Positions 23,001 through 33,559 are shown, counted from the first letter of the stretch. The stretch: DNA of 64,000 nt from Mytilus edulis (GCF_963676685.1 NC_092356.1:40697601-40761600); one strand, 5' to 3'. A program made the numbers and translations. Notes: generated by a model from the sequence alone, not told the origin.

Positions 23001-25524
23001 TGTTATTTACTACTGTTTAGATTATTACTTTCTCTTGCATTATCAAGGAGTTATCTCCACTTAAAAGTATATTGTAAAAGTATGTTTTGACCCATTCACA
23101 TTATCTTTGCAGAATCTTCCCTATGATCTATACCACTAATACATATGACTTATTTTTAACCTAAGGTACTGGTAAAGAGAACAGAAACTGAACAAGAGCT
23201 GAACCAGATGGTACAGAAACTAACCCAAGATAAACAAAACATGCAGGACCATATCTCAAATATATCTCGTAATCTGTCAACTGTCGAGACACAGAAATCA
23301 GAGATGGAGAGAACATACAACAGACTGGAGAAAGATAAATCTGCTCTCAGGAAAGCTTTAGATAAGGTCAGTAATATAGCAAGGAGAAAGATAAATCTGC
23401 TCTCGGGGAAACTTTGAAGCTCCTGAGAAAAAAATTGATTTACTTGAACTAATGGTTTTTGAATTAGGTGATGTCTTGGAGACCTCTGCTAATACACCTA
23501 GGTATGAACCTTTATGACTGACTGTTTTCACTTTTTCCATTGTGTTGTCTGTATAGTCAGTTTAAAATAACTCTGTTGAATTTGTATGCACCTGCCACAG
23601 CAAAAACAGGGTAATAAAATTTACCCTTGTCTGTTTGTCTGTCTGTCCGTACATCCTGAAATTGGTTTCCCTCATCTAACTTTAGTTTACCTCAACCAAA
23701 TCTTATGAAACTTATACATAATGCTTTAATATTACCATTAAACACCGATCAAACTTGAATTTCCATGGCATCACTTATACTGTTTTACTATTATGCCCCT
23801 TTACAAATGACAAAAAAATGCTGAAGTTTATGTTTTCCTTTCCTAACTTAATTTGGCCTCATCAAAATGTTATGAAACTTATACAGAATTCTTTATTATC
23901 ACAAAACTCAGATCAAGTACATATTTTGGTAGCGTCACTGTTACTATTCTTGAGTTGTGTCCCTCTATAATTTTATGCACTTGTGGGCATCATCTATGTC
24001 CCATGGACATATTCCCAAGTTATTTTTATTTCATATAAGTGTGAATTCATTGCTTTAGTTAAGCATTTACTTTCTTTTGCAGAATTTGTTTAATTTTGAT
24101 GACTTAAAATGTTTTTAGGTTGCACGTGAAAAACTTAAGACAGAAGATATCGTTAACACTTCACTGGTGGAAAAGGGATCCTTGGATAGATCATTGGCTC
24201 GTCTGGAAGAAGATAACTCTGATGTCAATAAACAAGTACAACAACTTCAGGCACAGTTAGCAGAGGCTGAGCAACAACATGCTCAGAGGTAAGGACTTTG
24301 TCTAATATTTTCAGGTTCAGTTAACCAATTCCCAGCAACATTATTTTAACAGTAAATGCATTGATGTGTATGCAAAGGCACCTACATTTAAAAAAAAATA
24401 ATCTGTAAGGAGTGAAAGTTTACTTCTTATGCTATAGAAAGAAATTTTCATGTTAGAATTATTGCATTGAAAAACAAATCTCTAACTTTAACCATAACCC
24501 GTTTGGAAAAAAATAGCAGTGAATAAAGTATGTTTCCTTTACATGCATTTGTAACCAAAACATGGAGACATGGTTTATACACGAAATTTAATAACATTTT
24601 TTTTTAAATACATGTTATGATAAGTACATTGAAATAATTTTTCACTTTTAGGTTGATAGATGTTACCACAAGACATAGAGCTGAAACAGAGATAGAGATA
24701 GGGAGACTCCGAACTGCTCAGATGCAAGCTGAAAGAATGCTTGAAACAAGAGAGAGATCAAATAGAACTAAAATCAAGGGTCTTGAAGAAACAGTATGTA
24801 CTTGTTTTTATTAATGATAAAGGGGGATTGGGAAAAAGACTTAATTCCAATCAGAACCTAGGATAAAAGTACAGTAAATTTTTAAACACTAAAACTACAT
24901 TGTGATATATAGTTGTTGGGAACAAAATGAAATTATCATTCAAGAAAGTCAATAACATGGTATATCACCTCAAGAAAATAAATCAACATTTTTTTTTAAA
25001 TGTGACATTATATATTTCATGTATTCACCCTTGTAAATTATTACGTTTTCTTTCAAATTTTTGGTAAATCAATTTGTTAATTGTTCACCTAGCCTGTATA
25101 TTTAGGTTGTCCTTTACTTAAAGTGTTAAGCATTTTATTGAAGCACTTTTAATTATACTAATATTCTAAATGTTTATTTTAGGTTGCCACATTGAAAGAC
25201 CAACTGTCAACTGAAACGAAGAAACGTCAGCTCTATATTTCACGTAGTGCCTGTACAGGTGATAAAATTCGTAATATACGATCTATTCTGGAATCTTCAT
25301 TATCAAATGTCACACGTGACCAGTCTCTTGATCCGCTCATCATGGAGACAGAAACCAGGAAACTAGACGAATCTTTGGAATTCCGTGGAAGTTACAGATC
25401 ACAACCAAGACGAAGAACAAGTCCAAATCGTACACCAATGAAATATTCTGATAGGTTGACATCAACACCTGCCATGCGTCGAACCCAGAGCCCCATAGCA
25501 CTGCGTAAAAAACTATTGAAATAA
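4978..25524 (+). CDS. CROCC: Rootletin (ciliary rootlet coiled-coil protein), 3' part, 11 exons
   Basis: Rootletin polymerises into the striated rootlet that anchors basal bodies of cilia and links centrioles. Joining the 11 exons listed separately gives an open frame of 604 residues in which every intron is GT..AG and every split codon fits. The product is almost all coiled coil. Segments such as LQERLDSTRQALNDAKKQ, RLEKDKSALRKALDKVAREK and GLEETVATLKDQL align closely in order with the C-terminal half of vertebrate rootletin. Upstream, SDLELGINKSKTEEAGLNDGL and ENSLYEVKEQARQLEVRNEQL match its middle part. The protein ends in a basic Ser/Pro/Arg tail with several SP/TP sites. The first exon here begins in phase 2, so more exons lie upstream of the window. 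Relative to vertebrate rootletin, a section of several hundred residues appears to be missing between the exons ending at 17682 and starting at 19647, and a shorter one between 10513 and 16171. Confidence 0.92.
5084..8973 (+). other. Rootletin intron, 3.9 kb
   Basis: Holds repeat B copies (5840-6165 +, 8035-8150 -), a ~105-bp direct repeat (about 5352-5460 and 6178-6285), a poly-G run near 7378-7391, a 127-bp inverted repeat at 7591-7717, and otherwise AT-rich sequence. No further exon seen. Confidence 0.65.
7591..7717. repeat. Inverted repeat, 40-bp arms
   Basis: The arm at 7591-7630 (starting AGGTTCATGTGGACCCTTTG) and its reverse complement at 7678-7717 are nearly perfect, with a ~47-bp spacer. 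It can fold into a stable hairpin and is probably a small MITE or foldback remnant. Confidence 0.7.
8974..9098 (+). CDS. CROCC: Rootletin exon 2
   Basis: Acceptor TTACTTCAG and donor CA|GTAAGT. It encodes a charged helical stretch including HKVRCKEEELMGTKEVQG, which aligns with the vertebrate rootletin segment preceding the ELELS motif. Confidence 0.82.
9099..10391 (+). other. Rootletin intron
   Basis: Contains the foldback repeat at 9599-9862. The rest is AT-rich with no exon signal. Confidence 0.6.
9599..9862. repeat. Foldback repeat with partially duplicated arm
   Basis: The arms at about 9599-9680 and 9722-9798 are inverted copies sharing AAGGATTAAACACATTTTTT and CTAGAAGTTATTGATGTGTA with few mismatches. 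The loop itself contains an inverted ACTCACAAACTT pair. A third, partial copy of the tip (AAAGTCC..GGACTTTTATTCAG) follows to about 9862. No ORF. Confidence 0.72.
10392..10513 (+). CDS. CROCC: Rootletin exon 3
   Basis: Acceptor AATTACAG, donor ATG|GTAGGT. It encodes SKVQKSDLELGINKSKTEEA, the clearest upstream match to rootletin (vertebrate form has a VELELS..EEASLQDSL segment here). Confidence 0.88.
10776..11584. mobile_element. Non-autonomous DNA transposon with TATG target duplication
   Basis: Terminal inverted repeats of about 75 bp begin TGTAGGAATCAAATCTAT at 10776 and end with the diverged reverse complement at 11584. They are directly flanked by TATG at 10772-10775 and 11585-11588. Subterminal regions repeat AATCTATGGCA-like motifs in both orientations. 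There is no transposase ORF in the 809 bp. Superfamily not assigned. Confidence 0.75.
14153..15285 (-). repeat. Tandem ~350-bp array, diverged relative of the retrozyme repeat
   Basis: Units start at 14153, 14503, 14855 and 15204 (periods 350, 352, 349). The last is partial and diverges after about 15285. Each has a block close to GACTACTGAGCTGATGATCC, a CCCTCGGGGAC hairpin and TCCACCAGCAGAGGTATC, shared with the 356-bp repeat at the window start. On the minus strand CUGAUGA is kept in all four units (complements at 14211-14217, 14561-14567, 14913-14919, 15262-15268), preceded by GAGCGUUC (one base changed in the last unit) and followed by GAAA in three. Helix III and the cleavage triplet do not fit a standard hammerhead, so ribozyme activity is doubtful. 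Confidence 0.75.
15745..15880 (+). repeat. Dispersed repeat A fragment
   Basis: Contains TTGTTGAAGGTCGTACGGTG and the block TGTGGACAGTTGTCTCATTG that mark repeat A, ending near CATACCACATCTTC. Confidence 0.75.
16171..16396 (+). CDS. CROCC: Rootletin exon 4
   Basis: Acceptor TTTTCTAG, donor CAAG|GTAAAC. It encodes 75 residues of continuous coiled coil including LKADKDVLENSLYEVKEQAR and the GKENLQ end, closely matching the vertebrate rootletin SLFEVQRQLAQLEAR..AKETL region. Confidence 0.93.
16581..17052 (+). repeat. Tandem duplication, 236-bp unit, in an intron
   Basis: Two adjacent units beginning AATATTGTCCAACGAAAG at 16581 and 16817 are nearly identical throughout. Followed at 17060-17290 by a repeat A copy in minus orientation. 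Confidence 0.8.
17513..17682 (+). CDS. CROCC: Rootletin exon 5
   Basis: Acceptor AAATTTCAG, donor ATG|GTAAGT. It encodes a Leu-heptad stretch including LKFENLNLRLAQLESNK and ending HKDAVDRLSKEM, similar to a vertebrate rootletin section that is normally followed by several hundred more coiled-coil residues before the next matching block. Confidence 0.9.
17683..19646 (+). other. Rootletin intron where a long conserved section would be expected
   Basis: Nearly 2 kb without a credible exon. 18050-18500 is a degenerate repeat rich in GTCTGAATATGTCTTGACAC-like units with period about 190. The remainder is AT-rich. Confidence 0.65.
18050..18500. repeat. Degenerate intronic tandem repeat
   Basis: Repeated CTCGACACTTCTGTAT, GATAAGAGTCT and TTGACAGT motifs. 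The best pair of copies starts near 18205 and 18391. Confidence 0.6.
19647..19729 (+). CDS. CROCC: Rootletin exon 6
   Basis: Acceptor TTACAG, donor CTAG|GTATGT. It encodes ERIQQLQRAVTSSERDRNVL and QERLDSTR, matching the vertebrate LQKALTACEHDRQVLQERLD segment near the C-terminal end of rootletin. Confidence 0.94.
20249..20378 (+). CDS. CROCC: Rootletin exon 7
   Basis: Acceptor TTATTTCAG, donor GGT|GTAAGT. It encodes QALNDAKKQNYDLLERVQTL and VRRAEVEGQLRQ, collinear with vertebrate QALSEARKQ..RVEAEGQLQQL. Confidence 0.94.
21055..21636. mobile_element. Non-autonomous inverted-repeat element with TTAA duplication
   Basis: Long terminal inverted repeats start GGTAGCACAATACAAAGATT at 21055 and end with the reverse complement at 21636, exactly flanked by TTAA (21051-21054 and 21637-21640). 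The arms pair over about 110 bp and again over about 60 bp further in (about 21305-21365 with 21470-21520). The ORF at 21261-21521 is simply the folded arms read through. A TTAA target suggests piggyBac- or Kolobok-type mobilisation; no transposase inside. Confidence 0.85.
21764..22243 (+). repeat. Minisatellite, about 80-bp unit, six copies, intronic
   Basis: Units begin GTACCTGTTGGGATCTACCG at 21764, 21845, 21927, 22007, 22087 and 22166 (periods 81, 82, 80, 80, 79). The ORFs across it are repeat translations. Confidence 0.9.
22631..22850 (+). repeat. Minisatellite, 55-bp unit, four copies, intronic
   Basis: Units start at 22631, 22686, 22741 and 22796 with exact 55-bp spacing, marked by TGGTATGGTATATGAGACT and GGAGACATCTATTGTTC. 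Confidence 0.85.
23166..23366 (+). CDS. CROCC: Rootletin exon 8
   Basis: Acceptor CCTAAG, donor AAG|GTCAGT. 67 codons including ELNQMVQKLTQDKQNMQDHI and RLEKDKSALRKALDK, collinear with the vertebrate RLEKDRVALRRTLDK block. Confidence 0.95.
23383..23416 (+). repeat. Partial duplicate of the end of rootletin exon 8 inside the intron
   Basis: GGAGAAAGATAAATCTGCTC at 23383 repeats the exon sequence at 23327 with an offset of 56 bp and stays similar for about 34 bp. It lies just past the real donor, so the ORF reading through it is an artefact of a local tandem duplication. Confidence 0.8.
24119..24288 (+). CDS. CROCC: Rootletin exon 9
   Basis: Acceptor TTTTTAG, donor AGAG|GTAAGG. It encodes VAREKLKTEDIVNTSLVEKG and LDRSLARLEEDN, matching vertebrate VEREKLRSHEDTVRLSAEKGRLDRTL. 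Confidence 0.95.
24652..24793 (+). CDS. CROCC: Rootletin exon 10
   Basis: Acceptor ACTTTTAG, donor ACA|GTATGT. It encodes RLRTAQMQAERMLETRERSN and KIKGLEET, matching vertebrate RLRSAQAQTERTLEARERAH..VRGLEEQ. Confidence 0.95.
25183..25524 (+). CDS. CROCC: Rootletin terminal exon
   Basis: Acceptor TATTTTAG, then 113 codons to TAA. It starts VATLKDQLSTETKKRQLYIS, the end of the coiled coil, and continues into a basic tail with repeated Arg plus SP/TP sites (RRRTSPNRTP, TSTPAMRRTQSP). Such sites are potential targets for proline-directed kinases. A possible polyadenylation signal ATTAAA is at 25646-25651. Confidence 0.93.
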   Translation, partial: VATLKDQLSTETKKRQLYISRSACTGDKIRNIRSILESSLSNVTRDQSLDPLIMETETRKLDESLEFRGSYRSQPRRRTSPNRTPMKYSDRLTSTPAMRRTQSPIALRKKLLK

Positions 25525-26500
25525 ACTGCCGAGCCTTTGTATGAGAAATCATGTTACAATTATTTATAGCAATGTTGTGTGGTTGTGAAGGTCATTCCTG
25601 TTTATTTTTAGACATTCCAAGGTCATATGTATGAAGTATCCCATCATTAAAATCTTTATTCAAGAGAGTCAATGGACTAAGCTAATTTCTCAAATTTTAA
25701 GTTTTAAGTACTGTCAGTGTGACCTATATTAGAATCTAATATGTCAAGTTGAATATGTCGATAGACTATTTACTTTGGTCGCATTTGAATTCCGCCATTG
25801 CATGATTAATTCAAAAAAATTTAGTCGGTAAAACCTTATGATCGAAAACAATGGACTAAGCAGGTTGTTTACACTGTCAACTTTCGATAGGGTCAAGCAA
25901 AATTTTCGAAACTATTAGTTCATGTAATCTTTAATTTTGTTACAGGTCCTAAATTTTAGTGATATTGGGCCTCAAACATTAAACCGGTAATGAGCCATGT
26001 TTGTAAATTATTTTTGTGGTTTTTTTGACATGCAGTGTGACATGTTATCGTATTCAGTTTATATGAGAAAACTATCGCAGTTATATTAGAAAAATATTCC
26101 ATTCGGACGAACGAATGGACGGACGAACTGCGGACGGACGTACGGACGCACAGAACCGAAAACGTAATGCCCATTAATGGGGCATAATAAATGGGGCATA
26201 ACAGTCATCTGGAAACGTCGTCCATTAGAGTTATAAATTCAACGCAAACAGACAGCTTAGCAGTCAGTGAAAACGTAATAGAGGTTCTTGTAGCTGAAGA
26301 AACAACAATTCTACCTTGTGAAAGGACAAGACGAAGGGGAGCCATAAAAAAACAAGTCATTTGATCGATTTCTTTTAAAATTAGCATCCTATACACTAGT
26401 TGTTCATGTTTGCAGGGCGGGAGAAAAGAAAAATGGGCAGAAGAAGGAAGAGAAGGGGTAGGAGAAAAGCGAAAGGTACTCCCTTACCGCCCCCTCTTAA
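25525..26500. other. Rootletin 3' flank
   Basis: 3' untranslated region and intergenic sequence. 26095-26155 is rich in GGACGGACG-type short repeats often found at ends of molluscan repeats. No gene seen. Confidence 0.55.
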
Positions 26501-26509
26501 ATAACATCG

Positions 26510-29450
26510 CTAGTTTTACAATGTTCAAATGTTTAGACGTTAAAAATTATGCACCATAGTTTCAATAAACTATTGAAATTATTGTTTGACAGATTGAATG
26601 AATGTATGCATAGATTTTTTGAATAAGGTCATAAATGTTTCGAGAAGGAATATGTTCTTTAAGAAAGGTTTTGAAACATTACGGTAAAAAAATCAGTTTT
26701 CCATAAAGGGTCGTTGTGGATGAATCTGAGGAAATTCTGAAATTTCATTCAATAGATTCTGACAGAGTTAAAAGCACTGACCAGATATGATTTTTATGGA
26801 AAACATTTTGAGGTTACTGAAAAGATAATTCATCCAAGTTGCTTCTCGATGATTTATGATTTTTGTTCTCATAGAATATTGTTATTTAAAAAATTGCTAG
26901 AATTTAGCTGTCATAACCCCAGCAAAGAGTGGATAAATAAGACACTGTAATTTTTGGTTTTGCTTTTTAAGGGAGATAATATATTATTGTTTTGTTGATT
27001 GATTTTTGTTATAATGTGTGTTAATTTTTAATTTCGTTCTATTTTCACATATTTAGTAATTCTATTATATGTTGGGTAAGATATAGCGAAACATTACTTT
27101 TAAATGCTAATGATTTAAATATTCTAATATCAACAATATTTTGCATTTATTCTATATCAATTGTAATCAGTTGACCTCAATTTTCAACATATAATAAGTC
27201 AAGTCAAGACTTCTTTCTTAATACACAATAGAATGATCTATCATAAATTGAAGATAAGCCATGAAAACTTTAACCGTCCTTTTAAAGTTTTTGTTTTATT
27301 CAGTCAAAGGATTTATTATTTACAACACTGTATGACGGTTTTTTGCAGCAAAATATATTTATATATAATCGCTAGTTTTACATAATAATCTTCAAGATAT
27401 GTCTCGTTACTGAGCTTTTCCTTACATCTCTTACAGAACTGAAATGTTTTCTGCAAATTTACAGCAGACCTGCTGCTATTTTCTTTACATTTACTGTTAA
27501 AATATTGTTTCCTTAGTTACTGGTGTAAAGACAATTCATAATTGATTGCATGGAAAGTAGGATAATTGCATCATTTCTATTTATAAACATTTTTTTATCA
27601 AAATATCTGTGATAAATGTTAAAATGTATGCACCATATTTTAAATAAATTATTGTATTAATTGTTTGATTAGATTGAATAAATGTATGTATAGATTTTTT
27701 TAATAAGGTCATAAATGTTTCGAGAAGGCATATAAAGGAGTACCAATTGTTCTTGAAGAAAGTTTTTGAAAAATTAAGTAAACAAAAATATGTTTCCATT
27801 TAGGGTCGTTGCTGAAGAATTGTAGGAAATTCTGAAATTTCATTCGATAGATTCTGACAGAGTAAAAAATCCCGACCAGATGTGATTTTTAGGAAACATT
27901 TTGCGGTTACTGAAAAGTTAATTCATCCAAGTTGCTTCTCGATGATTTATGATTTTTATTCTCATAGAATATTGTTGTTTTAAACATGGTAGAATTCAGC
28001 TGTCATAGCCCCAGCAAAGAGTGGAAAAATTAGACACCTTTTGCTTTTGGTTTTGCTTTCTAAGGGAGATAATCTATTATTGTTTTGTTGATTCTTTTTA
28101 GTTATTGTGTGTGTTAATTTTTAATTTTATTCTATTGTCACTTATTTAGTCATTCTATTATATGTTTAGGTAAGATATAGCGAAACATAACTTTCAAATG
28201 CTATTGATTTAAATGTTCTGATATCAACAATATTTGGCATTAATTCTATATCAATTGTAATCAGTCGACCTCAAGTTTTCAACATATAATAAGTCAAGTC
28301 ATGACTTCCCTAATTCTCAATAGAATGATCCATCAGATATTGAAGATATGCGATGAAATATGTTATCCGTCCTTTTAAAGTTTTTGTTTTATTCAGTCAA
28401 AGGATTTATTATTTACAACATTGTATGACTTTTTTTTGCTGCAAAATATATTTACATAAAAAACACCAGTTTTACTAAATAACCTTACGATGCGTCTCGT
28501 TACTGAGCTTTTCTTCACATCGCTTACAGAACTGAAATGTTTTCTGCAAATTTATATCAGACCTGCTGCTATTTTCCTTACTTTTACTATAAAAAATCAT
28601 GTTTCCTTTTAAAATTACTGGTGTAAAGAACAATTTATGGTTGATTGCATGGAAAGTAGGATAATTGCATCATTTCTATTTATAAACATTTTTATTAAAA
28701 CATCTGTGATAAATGATAAAAAGTGTGGCCCATAGTTTGAATTAATTATTGTATTAATTATTTGAAATTTGAATAAAATGATTGTATAATTTTTTTGAAT
28801 AAGGTCATAAATGCTTCAAAAGGTCATATAAAGTAGTATCAAATGTTCTTGAAGAAAGGTTTTGAAAAATCAAGTAAAAAATATATATTTCCATAAAGGG
28901 TCGTTGTGGATGAATTGTAGTAAATTCTGAAATTTCATTCAATAGATTTTGACAGAGTTAAAAACCCTGACCAGATGTGATTTTTAGGCAACATTTTGCG
29001 GTTACTGAAAAGTTAATTCATCCAAGTTGCTTCTCGATGATTTATGATTATGATTCTCATAAAATATTGCTGCTTCAAAAAATGTCAGAATTTAGCTGTA
29101 TATCCCAGCAAAGAGCGGGAAAATGAGACACCCTTTGTTTTGGTTTTGTTTTCTAAGGGAGATAATCTATTATTTTTTTGTTAATTCTTTTACGTTAATA
29201 TGTGGGTTAATTTTAAATTTCATTCTATTTTAACCTTTTTAGTCATTCTATTATATGATATGGTAAGATATAGCGAAACATTTATTTTAAATGCTTGTTA
29301 TTTAAACATTCTAATATCAACAATATTTGGCACTTATTTTATATCAATTGTAATCAGTTGACCTCAATTTTCAGCATATAATAAGTCAAATCATGACTTC
29401 CCTTATACAAAATAGAACGATCCATCAGACATTGAAGATCTGTGATTTAA
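26510..29450 (+). repeat. Large tandem repeat, unit about 1.08-1.10 kb, three copies
   Basis: The marker ATAAGGTCATAAATG recurs at 26623, 27703 and 28799 (spacings 1080 and 1096). Other blocks recur in the same order, for example AGTTGCTTCTCGATGATTTA, AGATATAGCGAAACAT and TCAATTGTAATCAGT. The third copy is shortened near 29440. No conserved ORF across copies. It could be satellite-like or a decayed gene segment. Confidence 0.88.
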
Positions 29451-31940
29451 ACTGTTATTTTACTTCTGTAATGAAATAATTACCTAGCTTTATGCTTGAT
29501 AATCATTTGAGAAATATGTGTTTATATCTTAATATATAGTAACATGTAAGCATGACCCCCACCCCATTTCCGTTAGACCCATCCTGATTCAAATATTTAG
29601 ATTTTTAATTTGAAAGAAGTAAATTTGAATCAGGCTACACACATTACATAAGTATATGTGTAATTCCTGCAAGTTTTCTGCAAACAAGCAGCAGTAAAAT
29701 TAACTTAAATGAAAAAGCTTGGAGCAAAAAATTGCAAATAAATATTTATATGTTTGCCGCAAGCTAACAACAAGCGTCATTTACATGGCAAAACGGTTGC
29801 GGCAAGATTGAATCAATTGTTTGCTGCTAGCTTTCTGCGAATGATATCCGCAAGGCTTTTTTTTAGAAGTGTTGACTCATTACTAAGCTTGTTTCTCATA
29901 TGGAAGTTAAATAAAACGTGTGTATGCAGTTCAGTCTTTGTGGGTTTTTTTTAATATAATGTTTATCAGGTCCTTGAAGTTATGAAAGCCGTAGCGTAGA
30001 CACATGTTCTGCATTTCGAGAGTGTTACCTTGACAGAATCAACAGCTGCTAAAGATTGTGATGGGGTCCGTTTATCAAATGTTACTGGAGATAACTAGAT
30101 GACATCTCATACACATAGAATAGGGAAATATTTAGGATGTATTTCAATAAGAGAGGAATCAAGAAAAAGATTTAAAATCAAAAGAGCTTGAGGCCAGTAT
30201 ATGGTCAACAATAGACAAATATCAATTAACTATGACAACCTCTTAATTATCATAATTGTAGAAAATGGTGTATAAATATGACATCATTCACTCTAAATTT
30301 GCCTAATGAATAAATCATATTTAAAGGCAAACTTTGTCAGATTGCTATTTTCGTTTCCAAAATATGTTTTTGTCAGCTTAATATTTCTTCTTGACCTAAG
30401 AAATGACATAGAAAATGATACCAAGGCTGCAAGTTCATTTGCCGAATATCTAACTCGAGATTTGTGAAAAGATGTATTTATTCAGAATATCATAAAAGCA
30501 TTATACAACTGACAGTTATGGGGAATTATGTCATCAAACAAAACTGAACAAATGACAACAATTGCAAAGGCGGGGAATAAATACCGCCACAACCCCCAAT
30601 TCCAAGAGTTGGAGACTAGTTTTATGACAAAAAGAAAAATTCAGAAAATACTGATTATTCAAAATCAAAAATATAGTAAAAATTACAAATTAGGCAGTTA
30701 ACCACTATCTTAACTGTTTGGCAAGTAGACATATCAATGTAAAGCAACCCTTTTGAACTTAGCATTCCCATCACCGGCATGTTATACTGTTTGCATTTTA
30801 AAAATCGTTAAACTTGAGGGTAAATTCAACCTGTTACCAATATTGAAGTAACTAATATGTGTAAGGTACGCAGAGTGTAACAGTATAATCAAAGACAAAA
30901 TACATATCGATAAAAGATGAGCAAATTGTCTGAGAACTGTAAAACTTTGTAATTTTCATTTCTGGTTTTAGCTACAAATTCTCCTATCCTGAGGATACAA
31001 TGAAATGCCAAGGACATCATAGCCTTTAATTAGAACTGGTTGAACTGACCCTGTTCAACAAGGGAAACGGTCAACAATTATTTTGATAATATCTCTTTTG
31101 TAAAGGACATTCTACTGTCACAGGAACTCCTCAAATTTTGTTTACACTTGGTAATTTTTTTTATTTAACTTGTGAACATAACAGAAACATGAGATGCTAT
31201 TGTAGACGGTTTATATTTTTGCAAGAACAGAAAACTCATAAAATGAAATACCATCATGTGCGTAGATAGATAAGCATGTGATAAAGGGAGGCGTTCCTTA
31301 CAAAATTGATCTTATGCTTTCTACATCATATTAAAAGATGCCCTTGTTGTAGATGAAAGTGAAGCCTGCAATAATGTTCTCGTCATAAATTCAAAAGATG
31401 CTATTGCACTGAAACTGGAGCTAGACTTATCCATGTTAACCAAGGAGCTATATGTTGGGCTTTCTTAAAAGAAAAGCCAGACAACAAATCGCAAACTACA
31501 TTTGCCTAACCCTCAATTATATTTGCTTTAAAATGAATATAAAACTTTAGCGATGCCAAAACTAGTCTGCGGACTAATTTAATTCAAATGACGAAGTTTA
31601 ATATTAGTGTAATTGAAGCATATTAAGAGGCCATTCTCCCGCAAACCAAGTACCGCCAAAACCAGCAGCATATCCCCCATGTTTTCCAACTGCGTCTGAT
31701 TTGGAGGATCTCAATTTTTTAAATAAAAATATAGATTTCCATTGTATTAAGACATAAAATCAAACCATGCCCTCAAATCGGCGCCCGCTTCTGAATTAAG
31801 TGTTATTCCATAATTGGGATATGTATGGCCCATTGTTAGATCAATAACCTAATACATAAATAACAACAGACTACTAGCAGTTAACTAATATGCCAGCTCC
31901 AGACCTCAATTAAACTGATTGAAAGATTATGTCTTCATCA
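29451..31940. other. Intergenic, no convincing gene
   Basis: AT-rich sequence. The short stretch 31338-31470 has a locally coding-like + frame (DALVVDESEACNNVLVINSK) that soon reaches a stop and has no flanking exon I could join. It may be a decayed coding fragment. Confidence 0.45.
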
Positions 31941-31949
31941 TATGAATAT

Positions 31950-33420
31950 CAGGCAAAATCCCTCCCGTTAGGGGTTTAGTAACATACTATCATAAAATAT
32001 ACGAGAAGAACATATCTCGTGTCATGCCAACAACTGTTTTTTAAATAAATGTGTTTAGTTCCAATGCAAAGACCCTATAAGTGAATCAATATTTAAGCCA
32101 AAATATGCAATCTTTAATGACATGACAACAGTATCGTAACTATATCCCTTCTTAATAAGTCTGTTTAAAGGTTTTGTAAGTTTTTCAGGTCAATACTGAC
32201 ATTTTTGTGCTTTGTAAAGAATATTACCATAAAAGATTGGATGTGAAATACCTGAACGTATAAGATGACTGCATGTTGAGTTATATTTACGAATTATTTC
32301 CTTATACCGAGGATAAAATTTAGTAAATGTTTTGACTAGTTTGTGATATCGAAAACCCTGGTGTAATAATTTTTCAGTAATACATAACTTTTTCTCGCTA
32401 AAATCTAATACGTTGTTACATACACGAGCGAATCGTACAAGTTAAGATATATAAACACCATAAAATAGTGACAAGGGAACGTCACCATCTCAAAATGGAT
32501 AATTAACGATAGGAAATGAAAAATTATCTCTTTTATCATACATTTTTGTATTAAGCTACCCGTTAATGATAAATATATCAAAATCTAGGAAAGGGCAGTG
32601 GTCATTGTTAGTATAAGCTTTATTTAAATAAGTTCAACGGGATAAATTTCTTCAGTATACATACTGAAGTCGTCATTATTGAGAGCCAATATATCATCCA
32701 GAGATCTAAAAGTATTGTTAAATGTTTGTATCAAATGTAGTTTCGATGGGTCTTTGCTAATTTTAGTCATAAATTGTAACCCATAACAATACAAAAACAG
32801 GTCCGCAATAAGTGGTGCACAGTTAGTCCCCATTAGAATTCCAATAACTTGACGATATACGGAATCTCCAAATCGAACAAAGATGTTATCAAGTAAAAAT
32901 TCAAGCGCATAAACATTATCAAAGCATGTCCAATTGACATAGTTCTCCTGTTTATTGCTTCTAAAAAAATGACCTGAAAGAGTGAAAATATGTACTCGCA
33001 TTCTTACTTTTTAAATGCCTAGTTAATTAGGGATGTGAAGTTTTTCTTAATAAGAATATGAGGCAAAGTGGTATATAGGGTAGAAAAATTCAAAATCACC
33101 AATATATGCATGTAATTTATCAAGTATTTCCAACGAGTTTTTGACACTCCAAAAATAATTAATTCCACTATTTTCAAAGGCCTTATTTGAACAATTTATC
33201 ATCAGGTTTTTTATTGTACCAAGTGTACTAGTAAGTAGAATAGACAATTTAGTAGTGGAACAATGGCTTGAAAATGAAATAAATCTATATTTGTAATTCA
33301 TATTCAACTGATCAAAGCAGAAAACTTTACAATTGTTGAACCCCCCCCCCCCACACACACACACACACACACACATAAAGACTACGAAACACAACAATGT
33401 TGAAACTCCATCTGGAAGTT
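31950..33420 (-). pseudogene. Decayed retroelement reverse transcriptase
   Basis: Minus-strand frames encode RT pieces in order. A fingers-region segment around SILLTSTLGTIKNLMINCSN lies at 33.1-33.3 kb. Next, at 32624-33001, come the block LEFLLDNIFVRFGDSVYRQV, the motif GILMGTNCAPLIADLF, and a changed catalytic box RSLDDILALNN where Y is expected before LDD. Then C-terminal pieces (YDKRDNFSFPIVNYPF, FYGVYIS, LLHQGFRYHKLVKTFTKFYP) run down to about 32.2 kb. Stops and frameshifts separate them. A C-run and CA microsatellite interrupt the copy near 33341-33375. Probably Penelope-like; tentative. Confidence 0.85.
33341..33375. repeat. Poly-C / (CA)n microsatellite
   Basis: A run of C followed by about twelve CA dinucleotides; the adjacent ORF reads it as VCVCVC. 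Confidence 0.95.
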
Positions 33421-33559
33421 TTACTGTGGAAGTTACTCCTAGGTCTTTTTGATAATGTTTATTAAGCTCAGTAATGTTACCTACATCTGGCTTCTAAACC
33501 GTAGATCTAAGAATTTTTACAAATCAGCATCTGATTTACACGGCTTATAGGATATACAT

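Noticed and set aside
23358..23540. Minus-strand ORF over rootletin exon 8
   Set aside because: Shadow of the exon and its duplicated fragment.
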